12,027 nucleotides of DNA from DASXMX01 sp036794395. GTDB taxonomy: Bacteria; Planctomycetota; Phycisphaerae; Tepidisphaerales; Tepidisphaeraceae. Below, one piece after another: positions 1 to 4,905 of the stretch. The translations under genes were made by a program, and so were the position numbers. How positions within the stretch are numbered: position 1 is the stretch's first letter; every line of letters starts with the position of its first letter. The notes under the pieces were generated by a model. That model had not been told where the DNA came from and searched no databases. It saw only the letters and a list, made by a program, of their open reading frames with translations. The stretch lies in NCBI GenBank assembly GCA_036794395.1, contig DAIRGS010000219.1, positions 1 through 12,027 on the forward strand, in the 5' to 3' direction.

Positions 1-106
1 TCGAATGACGAAACAAATGCTTCCGTGGCGACTGTTTTCGTTTCGTCATTCGTCATTCGAATTTCGGATTTGATTCGTCATTCGAATTTCGTCATTCGTC
101 ATTTCG
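1..106. repeat. CGTCATTCG repeat cluster
   Basis: Five copies or near-copies of CGTCATTCG start at about 44, 51, 76, 90 and 97 (the last reads CGTCATTTCG), interspersed with GAATTTCG/GGATTT linkers. Positions 2-13 (CGAATGACGAAA) are the exact reverse complement of 41-52, so the left part can fold into a hairpin. The array is cut by the window edge. Its rightmost unit contains the TGA stop (99-101, minus strand) of the DUF971 gene, so the repeat reaches into that gene's end. It is AT-richer than the surroundings and has no coding potential. It resembles the short dispersed intergenic repeats seen in many planctomycete genomes; no mobile-element gene accompanies it. Confidence 0.7.
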
Positions 107-425
107 CCGAAGGCGCAATTTCCCTCAGATACTCAAACGAATAAATCCCCGTCCCGTGCTCGTCGGACCAATCGATGCGAAGGGCGTAGTTCCCCACCAG
201 TTCGGCCTTCACCGCGGCCAGGGGCTTGGAATGGTTGCCGGTGAGGACGCGCAGGAGCGGCTTGTGTTTCTGTTCCTCGGCACGAAGCTGTTTGCATTGG
301 GCGCATGGGCACTTGGCCCGCAGATATGCGATGCTGTAAACGGACGTTTGGCCGTCCGCCCAGTCAATTTCGAGTTTCTCGTCCTTTTTGAGGTTCAAAC
401 GCGTTGGAACGGCGGGTGATGTCAC
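99..425 (-). CDS. DUF971 (GBBH-like N-terminal) domain protein
   Basis: This 108-residue protein is almost entirely one DUF971 domain, the fold found at the N-terminus of gamma-butyrobetaine hydroxylase and as a stand-alone protein in many bacteria. Two similar halves are visible: DWADGQTSVYSIAYLR (about 21-36) and DWSDEHGTGIYSFEYLR (about 85-101), both typical of the family. C39, C41 and C44 (KCPCAQC) match the family's zinc-binding cysteine cluster. Stand-alone members are often linked to iron-sulfur or cofactor metabolism, but the exact role is not settled. The start is GTG (423-425), because an in-frame TAA lies 12 bases upstream; I see no strong Shine-Dalgarno. The stop codon lies inside the flanking CGTCATTCG repeat. 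The gene diverges from the small membrane protein at 525, with about 100 bases between them. Confidence 0.85.
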   Translation of the reverse strand: MTSPAVPTRLNLKKDEKLEIDWADGQTSVYSIAYLRAKCPCAQCKQLRAEEQKHKPLLRVLTGNHSKPLAAVKAELVGNYALRIDWSDEHGTGIYSFEYLREIAPSAK

Positions 426-524
426 GTCCGAATGTTATACGCGCCGCCCGTCGAGTGCGATTTTCGCCTGGTGCAATTGCCGCGACATCCGGCCGATACA
501 TGCAATTGATCCGGTGAGGCACCT

Positions 525-731
525 ATGGACATGACAAGCCTGATGTTTTCGATGCTTTTCGGCGCCGTTGGCATGGGGTTCATGATGTACGGCAAAAAGA
601 TGGCCGCATTCATTCCCATCGGTGCCGGGCTGGGGCTGATGATCGTGCCTTATCTGATCACCAACCTCATTGTCCTGTCTGTCGTCGGCCTCGCGTTGAT
701 GGCAGCGCCGTTCGTCATCCGCGGAGACTAG
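525..731 (+). CDS. Small two-helix membrane protein
   Basis: The 68-residue product has two hydrophobic segments, about 5-22 and 28-62 (the latter long enough for two passes). They are joined by a short basic turn, YGKKM, and followed by a short polar tail (IRGD). It resembles a widespread family of 60-70 residue membrane proteins that databases often label 'amino acid transport protein', a name with little support; I would not infer transport. The start ATG at 525 is supported by GGTGAGG at 513-519, five bases upstream. The TAG stop overlaps the stop of the convergent dehydrogenase gene in a shared CTAG (728-731). Confidence 0.75.
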   Translation: MDMTSLMFSMLFGAVGMGFMMYGKKMAAFIPIGAGLGLMIVPYLITNLIVLSVVGLALMAAPFVIRGD

Positions 732-1618
732 CCCGGCCAACTCAACCCGGCGTCCCTTGCCACCTCACCGGCCAGCACACTCATATCCAACCCGCCCCGG
801 CCGTTGGCGACCGCCCCAAGATATCGCTCGCACAGCAAGTCCAGCGCAGGCATTGGCGCTCGCCCGGCCACGGCTGCCTCGCGCGCCAGGCGCATGTCTT
901 TTAGTGCCAGTTCCGCCTTGAACGCCACTTTTTCGAAATCCGCGTCGACGATTAGCTTCGCGTATGTGTTGTAAATCGGGCAATTGAACAGCGTCTTGGT
1001 CAGCATGCCCAGCAGCTCGGCGCGGGGAATGCCGTGCTTTTCAGCAAGTGCCCCGGCTTCAGCCATTGCCTCAACCGCGGCAATCAGAAGAAAGTTTCCC
1101 GAGAGCTTTACGACATTGGCCGAACCGACCTTTTCGCCAAAATCAAAGACACCCTGCCCGAGCGCATCCAATACAGATCGCACGCGCTGCTTTGCGGCCA
1201 CCGCCCCTGAAGTGCAGATCCAAAGTTTTTTTGCCGCCGCCGCATCGGGTCTGCCAAATACGGGCGCGGCGATCACCGTCGCGCCCGCGCTTTCATAGGT
1301 TGCCGCGAGTGCTTCATTGGTCGTCGGGCCGACGGTGCTCATCGACACATGCACCCCGCCGCGGCCGAGCGCCCGTGCCAGTTCGCTGCCTGTCGTCGAG
1401 TGCACTGCCGCATCGTCGGAAAGCATCGAAAGCACGATGCCGCCTGCGGTGCCGGTTTCAGCCGGCGTTTTCACGATCGTCGCGCCCAGCTCGGCCAGGG
1501 GTCTCGCCTTATCGGCCGCGCGATTCCAGACGCGCAGCGCATGACCCGCCGCCAGCAGATTTTTGGCCATGGGCAGGCCCATGTTGCCCAAGCCGATGAA
1601 GCCAATTGTTTCAGCCAT
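728..1618 (-). CDS. NAD(P)-dependent beta-hydroxyacid dehydrogenase
   Basis: This is a 296-residue member of the 3-hydroxyisobutyrate/6-phosphogluconate dehydrogenase-like family, which oxidises beta-hydroxyacids or reduces the matching semialdehydes with NAD(P)+ in the cytosol. The Rossmann motif is at residues 9-14 (GLGNMG). The substrate-binding segment STVGP is at 94-98 and APVFGRPDAA near 118-127; the latter resembles GLYR1-like members more than classical HIBADH (DAPVSGG). The catalytic lysine is probably K171 with N175 (KLSGN). Length is normal for the family. Two starts are possible: GTG at 1630 and ATG at 1618. I prefer ATG 1618 because GTGAG sits seven bases upstream and the protein then begins directly before the Rossmann strand. 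Exact substrate cannot be read from sequence. Confidence 0.9.
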   Translation of the reverse strand: MAETIGFIGLGNMGLPMAKNLLAAGHALRVWNRAADKARPLAELGATIVKTPAETGTAGGIVLSMLSDDAAVHSTTGSELARALGRGGVHVSMSTVGPTTNEALAATYESAGATVIAAPVFGRPDAAAAKKLWICTSGAVAAKQRVRSVLDALGQGVFDFGEKVGSANVVKLSGNFLLIAAVEAMAEAGALAEKHGIPRAELLGMLTKTLFNCPIYNTYAKLIVDADFEKVAFKAELALKDMRLAREAAVAGRAPMPALDLLCERYLGAVANGRGGLDMSVLAGEVARDAGLSWPG

Positions 1619-1938
1619 TGTGCAGCTCACTTTCGTCGTTTAACTCCCCCTCGCGCGGGATCGTAGCATCGCCGTGTGAACGGCGCGCACTGTCAAAAAC
1701 CCGCGTGTCGCATGTCAGTCCGTCACCTGTGGTGATTACGGGACGTGCGTAGGCCCGTCAACATCACGTCCGCGTTCGCTCTAGTCCGCTAATGCCGCCG
1801 CTGAGGCTTGTTCCGTGCGGTTCGACAGAAACGCTTCAGTCGTTCTAAAGCTCTCAACTGCTAAGACGATATTAGCAGTAGCAAACCGCGGCTCTGGCCG
1901 CATGGAAATACATGAGCGACGTCAGGGAGAAGATGCAA
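1619..1938. other. Gene-free 320-base divergent intergenic region
   Basis: The stretch lies between the divergent dehydrogenase (-) and HTH-receiver regulator (+) genes. No convincing gene was found in any frame. It contains a six-base-pair hairpin with a GTGA tetraloop at 1670-1685 (CGCCGT/ACGGCG) and no T-run, so it is not a terminator. A 7-bp dyad at 1858-1878 is listed separately. The rest shows no repeat or RNA gene that I can recognise. Confidence 0.6.
1858..1878. promoter_or_regulatory. Dyad, possible operator of the HTH-receiver gene
   Basis: CTGCTAA (1858-1864) and TTAGCAG (1872-1878) are perfect inverted arms around a 7-base spacer, a 21-bp symmetric site about 60 bases upstream of the regulator's start. 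A weak promoter-like pair, TTCGAC at 1821 and TCTAAA at 1844, would put the transcription start just before the dyad, a common place for an operator. The dyad is visible; its function is inference, and autoregulation by the encoded HTH protein is only one possibility. Confidence 0.35.
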
Positions 1939-2526
1939 ATGAACACGACCGCGAAAGTAAAAGACGTATTGACCACCGGCGAAGTTGCCAAGATCTGCAG
2001 TGTCGCGCCGCGCACCGTCAGCAAGTGGTTTGATTCCGGCGCCCTGCACGGCTACCGCATTCCCGGCAGCAAGGACCGCCGTATTCCCCTGAACCAGCTC
2101 ATCCGCTTCATGAAGCAACACGGCATGCCGCTCAACGGCCTCATGACCGGCTGCACCCGCATCCTCATCGTCGACGACGAGCAGGATATCGTCGAGGTTC
2201 TCGAGAAGATCCTCGAGGATGACGCCAAGTATGAAGTCGAAGTGGCTCGCAGCGGTTTCGCCGCCGGCATCACCGCTGAAAAGTTTCGCCCCCATGTGAT
2301 TCTCCTGGACATGCACCTCAAGGACATTGATGCCCCCGAGGTCGCCAAGCATGTGAAGAAGAATCCCGATCTTCAGCTCACCAAGGTCATCTCGATGAGC
2401 GGCAAGCTCACCGACACCGAAGCCCAGGGCCTCATGTCCACCGGCTTCGACGGCTTCCTGCGCAAGCCGTTCCACGTTCGCCAGGTCATCGAAGCCATCG
2501 AAGATGCGATGGCCGTGGTCTACTAA
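1939..2526 (+). CDS. Excisionase-type HTH + receiver response regulator
   Basis: The 195-residue protein joins a MerR/excisionase-like winged HTH (about 10-62: LTTGEVAKIC, APRTVSKWFDSGAL, YRIPGSKDRRIP, then LIRFMKQHG) to a C-terminal receiver domain (about 73-192). All receiver active-site residues are visible: acidic pair D79-D80, phosphoacceptor D124 (ILLDMHL), S154 and K176 (LRKPF). It is therefore probably phosphorylated and binds DNA, but the domain order (DNA-binding first) is the reverse of classical response regulators. No kinase gene is adjacent, so its partner is elsewhere. An in-frame ATG at 1912 would add nine residues. I choose ATG 1939 because AGGGAGA (1924-1930) sits eight bases ahead of it. 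An intrinsic terminator follows, so it appears to be a single-gene unit. The fold assignment is firm; the regulon is unknown. Confidence 0.9.
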   Translation: MNTTAKVKDVLTTGEVAKICSVAPRTVSKWFDSGALHGYRIPGSKDRRIPLNQLIRFMKQHGMPLNGLMTGCTRILIVDDEQDIVEVLEKILEDDAKYEVEVARSGFAAGITAEKFRPHVILLDMHLKDIDAPEVAKHVKKNPDLQLTKVISMSGKLTDTEAQGLMSTGFDGFLRKPFHVRQVIEAIEDAMAVVY

Positions 2527-2570
2527 ACAAACACGAATCAACTTTGGGAGGCGTCGATCGCGACGCCGCG

Positions 2571-2607
2571 ACGGGACCGTCAGAGGGGACGGTCCCGTAC
2601 TCTTTTT
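2571..2607 (+). terminator. Intrinsic terminator after the HTH-receiver gene
   Basis: ACGGGACCGTC (2571-2581) pairs perfectly with GACGGTCCCGT (2588-2598) around a six-base loop, giving an 11-bp GC-rich stem. A T-rich run (TCTTTTT) begins three bases later at 2601. It lies 45 bases after the TAA of the response regulator. A second, smaller hairpin (GGCGTC/GACGCC, 2550-2567) stands just before it and may add to the structure. Confidence 0.8.
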
Positions 2608-2639
2608 GGGCTGCGGATATTGTCGAAGCGTCGAATGCA

Positions 2640-2692
2640 GATTTGAGATTTGAGATTTGAAATTTGATATCTGAATTTCAAATCTGAGATTG
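2640..2692. repeat. AGATTTGAAATT dispersed repeat, intergenic copy
   Basis: This AT-rich block begins with three GATTTGA units, then AGATTTGAAATT (2653-2664) pairs perfectly with AATTTCAAATCT (2674-2685) around a nine-base loop. Its reverse complement aligns with the repeat inside mnmG (5716-5814): both begin CC(A)ATCTCAGATTT and continue as alternating TCAAATCT/CAAATTT units. The copy lies between the terminator of the regulator gene and the stop of the HExxH protein, where it interrupts nothing. Confidence 0.8.
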
Positions 2693-2734
2693 GCCCGTCA
2701 CCTGGCATTAGCCCAGACACTGCAATCGCGATCC

Positions 2735-3199
2735 CTAAGCCGCTTCACGGGCGAACCGCAGCAATGATTCCGGGAGTTCCTTGATTCCGCGTCTCATCGC
2801 CTTTCCCACGGCATAGCACATCGACAACTCAAACCGCTGCGTAACTCGCAGATCCGGCTCAACCCCCAGCGACCTCATCTTATCGATCGCCCAGTTCCAG
2901 GCGTAAAACTCTTCCTCGCATCGCCGCTTGTAGGATTCAAATCCGATGACGTGATGCCCCACCTCGTGCAAAAAAATTGCCAGACTGATTGGCGATTTTG
3001 GGTAGGGCGATTCAATCCAACGGATCACCCGCCCATTCTGATATCGGACCTGCCACGCGCACCCGGTCATGTTCTTGCGCCAGCGATTAATGCGCACGCC
3101 ATACTGGCTCTTGATCAAGTCGACGATCTCGCCGTATTGGTGCATCGCGACCGTCCTATCGGCGGGAATACAAAGGTTCGATGAACGGATCAGCTTCAT
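2735..3199 (-). CDS. Small HExxH zinc-metallopeptidase-like protein
   Basis: I do not recognise a named family for this 154-residue protein. An HExxH zinc-binding motif with a hydrophobic lead-in is clear: IFLHEVGHH, with H78, E79 and H82. A glutamate cluster 14-15 residues later (CEEEF, E96-E98) could supply the third zinc ligand, as in gluzincins and ImmA/IrrE-like peptidases. The N-terminal half (about 20-65) looks like a small mixed alpha/beta domain, and the rest is helical. There is no signal peptide or membrane segment, so it is probably cytosolic. A TTG at 3205 is also possible; I prefer ATG 3199, which has GATGAG upstream. It is divergent from the TM protein at 3331. No antitoxin-type or phage repressor neighbour suggests an ImmA-like pairing. 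Catalytic activity is likely from the motif but unproven. Confidence 0.75.
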   Translation of the reverse strand: MKLIRSSNLCIPADRTVAMHQYGEIVDLIKSQYGVRINRWRKNMTGCAWQVRYQNGRVIRWIESPYPKSPISLAIFLHEVGHHVIGFESYKRRCEEEFYAWNWAIDKMRSLGVEPDLRVTQRFELSMCYAVGKAMRRGIKELPESLLRFAREAA

Positions 3200-3239
3200 G
3201 CGCAACTCATCAAATCGGGTTCAATAATAGCCGCCCCGA

Positions 3240-3305
3240 TGGCTCTCAAATGAGCCACAAATCCCACGCCATCTTATTCACCATTTCGGCTCATATCCTT
3301 TGAGC
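3240..3305. promoter_or_regulatory. Paired GGCTC/GAGCC dyads between divergent genes
   Basis: TGGCTC (3240-3245) and GAGCCA (3252-3257) form an 18-base dyad with a six-base spacer. GCTCA (3289-3293) and TGAGC (3301-3305) form a second dyad with a seven-base spacer, just before the start of the TM protein gene. The two sites share the GGCTCA half-site and lie between divergent promoters. The symmetry is visible; regulator binding is inference. Confidence 0.3.
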
Positions 3306-3330
3306 ATGCCGTTGATAAACTGCTTGAAAG

Positions 3331-3999
3331 ATGCAATCCCCGATTCGTCCGCTACTCACGCTCGAAATACTGCTTGTGCTTGGCACGGTGCTGTTCGCCT
3401 CGGCAATGACCTTCGCCATTCTGGTGCGTCGCTGGACCACACAGCGTCACCGCGTGGCAATGACCGATTGGGGAAGACAACGCGGCTTCGAACTTCAAAC
3501 GTCCGCAGACGTTTCGCGGCTTGGCCCACCCTTGGATCTGCTGAAGCAATATGCGGCGCAGCCGGCGATCTGCCTTGACGATGGCCGAACGCGATTGGTT
3601 GAGGTTGCCGCCGATCCCCCGGCTCGATCGGATGGACGACCTGGCACAGGTCAAATCACCTGGCGTCTGGTGATCCGTCGTATCGAGCCCTCGCTCCGCA
3701 CCGCTGGGCTTCGCCCTGTTCACGATCGGCACAGCTTTCTTGATTTGTTTTCCCTGTCCAGCTTCCCGACGATCGGGGGAACTGAGCGATTCATTCTATT
3801 TGCCGGTAACTCGGAAGCCGCCAGGGAATTTCCAGCGCATGCCTTCCGATCCATGACGCCGCAGGACGTTGGCGTGTTCATTTACAAAGATGCCCTGGTC
3901 CTCGATTTTTCGTCCAGGCCTTTCGACGATCTCGAGTTTAATCGGATGACCGGGTTGGCGGATCAACTGGCCAAGATAATAAAGGAGCCGGGCAAGTGA
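3331..3999 (+). CDS. Single-TM conserved hypothetical protein
   Basis: The 222-residue protein has one strong N-terminal membrane helix (about 8-32, LLTLEILLVLGTVLFASAMT) followed by a basic stretch (RRWTTQRHR). This suggests an N-out, C-in anchor with a cytoplasmic domain. The soluble part carries a tryptophan/arginine-rich strand pattern (ITWRLVIRRIEP, about 109-120) and a C-terminal section with TERFILFAGNSEAAREF and VFIYKDALVLDFSSRPFDDLEF. I associate this pattern with a conserved-unknown protein of planctomycetes; no function is known to me. The start ATG 3331 has no clear Shine-Dalgarno (GAAAG abuts it). The last codons and the stop are part of a hairpin that serves as terminator for the convergent gene. 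Confidence 0.7.
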   Translation: MQSPIRPLLTLEILLVLGTVLFASAMTFAILVRRWTTQRHRVAMTDWGRQRGFELQTSADVSRLGPPLDLLKQYAAQPAICLDDGRTRLVEVAADPPARSDGRPGTGQITWRLVIRRIEPSLRTAGLRPVHDRHSFLDLFSLSSFPTIGGTERFILFAGNSEAAREFPAHAFRSMTPQDVGVFIYKDALVLDFSSRPFDDLEFNRMTGLADQLAKIIKEPGK

Positions 4000-4010
4000 T
4001 GCCCGGCTCC
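3973..4010 (-). terminator. Intrinsic terminator of the coiled-coil gene, inside the convergent gene
   Basis: GGAGCCGGGCA (3984-3994) and TGCCCGGCTCC (4000-4010) form a perfect 11-bp stem with loop AGTGA. Read on the minus strand the stem is followed at once by TTTATTATCTT, a U-rich tail, so it should terminate the coiled-coil gene whose stop is 43 bases earlier. On the plus strand no T-run follows directly, and the TGA stop of the 3331-3999 gene lies in the loop. Confidence 0.75.
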
Positions 4011-4053
4011 GCAAGCAATTGAGATTTTCGATCCTCGACAGCAAAGCAATCGT

Positions 4054-4791
4054 TTAGCGACCGGTACCGCCGGTATTCTGTTGAGTTTGACGCGACTTGG
4101 CCTGCTGTTGCCGAGCTTGTTCTTCCTGCTGACGGGCCTGAGCCAATTGAGTCTTGGAAGATGCTAATGCGGTTTTGGCGCTTTCTAGCTGCTTATCCAA
4201 GTTCTGGTATTCCGTGTCGTCCTTCAACGCCACTTGAACCTGCGAATCCACTTCCTTCATTTTAGCGTTGGCCGTCTCAAGCTGGGTGTTTGCCTCGGCG
4301 TATTTCGGGTCGTCCTTCAAGGCATCGCCTTCAATCTTCTTCATCGCAAAGCCGTTGTTCACCATGGTCGTGCTGGCCTTGTCGAAATCGGCTTGGCTGA
4401 CTTGCGAGCCGGGGGCGTTAAATTGTGCGACAATTTGCTGGGCATCATCCCGGTCCTTGGCCAGAGTCTTATACTCGGGCTTGTTTTTCAGCGACGCCAT
4501 TGTCGCCTTGCGGGCTCCTTCAACAGTGGTCTCCGCGGCCTTCTTCTCGGCCATCACTTGTGCCCATTCGGGCTTGGCCAGCACCTGGGTCCGCACGCGA
4601 GCGCGGATCTTATTGGCCTCGGTCTGTAGCTTATTCAGGTCGGCTTGCGCCTTGGAAACAGCCTTGCCGAGTGTTTGGCTTTGGCTGTTCTGGTTGGCGC
4701 GCGACGACGAGTTGGTTTGACCCATCGCCGGCACGGCTACAACCGTGCAAAGCGTGAGAACGGCGGTGCTGAGACTCTGGCGGATTGTCAT
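4054..4791 (-). CDS. Exported coiled-coil protein with internal repeats
   Basis: The 245-residue product starts with a Sec-type signal peptide (basic MTIRQ, hydrophobic 7-20, likely cleavage after AMG at 22-24). It is then mostly charged, Ala/Gln/Lys-rich helix: coiled coil from about 41 to 230 and a disordered Gln/Arg/Gly tail. A motif like L-x-x-x-P-E-[YW]-x-x-L recurs with aromatic residues at W76, Y107, Y154 and Y185. The spacings are 31, 47 and 31, which suggests a duplicated pair of units. I do not recognise a named family; a periplasmic structural or scaffolding role is a guess. ATG 4791 is chosen over an upstream GTG/ATG-like start because GGAGA lies about seven bases ahead and the signal peptide then begins properly. 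A good promoter precedes it and a terminator follows, so it is monocistronic. Confidence 0.75.
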   Translation of the reverse strand: MTIRQSLSTAVLTLCTVVAVPAMGQTNSSSRANQNSQSQTLGKAVSKAQADLNKLQTEANKIRARVRTQVLAKPEWAQVMAEKKAAETTVEGARKATMASLKNKPEYKTLAKDRDDAQQIVAQFNAPGSQVSQADFDKASTTMVNNGFAMKKIEGDALKDDPKYAEANTQLETANAKMKEVDSQVQVALKDDTEYQNLDKQLESAKTALASSKTQLAQARQQEEQARQQQAKSRQTQQNTGGTGR

Positions 4792-4847
4792 GTTGGTTCT
4801 CCGAGCGTTTGAAGGCAACCGGGCGACGCCGGCAATTGATCTACCCT

Positions 4848-4878
4848 ATTATAGCCAAAGGCCTGTAACAGTGTGTAA
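4848..4878 (-). promoter_or_regulatory. Predicted sigma-70-like promoter of the coiled-coil gene
   Basis: On the minus strand a perfect TATAAT (4848-4853) is preceded by TTACAC (4873-4878) at a 19-base spacing. Transcription would start near 4841, leaving about 50 bases of leader before ATG 4791. The -10 box is exact; the -35 match and spacing are only fair. Confidence 0.45.
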
Positions 4879-4905
4879 GAATACCCATCTGCTCAATTCG
4901 CGTCC

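Noticed and set aside
1..106. CRISPR or origin-type iterons
   Set aside because: Repeats are nine bases, irregularly spaced and without unique spacers; no replication gene is nearby.
472..508. Two TGCAATTG words 29 bases apart between divergent genes
   Set aside because: Short words; spacing near three helix turns is suggestive but too weak for an operator call.
1048..1599. 183-residue plus-strand frame opposite the dehydrogenase
   Set aside because: Arg/Pro/Ser-rich nonsense composition typical of antisense to a GC-rich gene, and the minus strand carries the full Rossmann family signature.
1670..1685. GNRA-loop hairpin as terminator or riboswitch
   Set aside because: Only six base pairs, no T-run, and no recognisable riboswitch core around it.
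1861..2541. 226-residue open frame opposite the HTH-receiver gene
   Set aside because: It mirrors a gene with complete HTH and receiver motifs, has no recognisable domain itself, and arises from GC-biased third codon positions.
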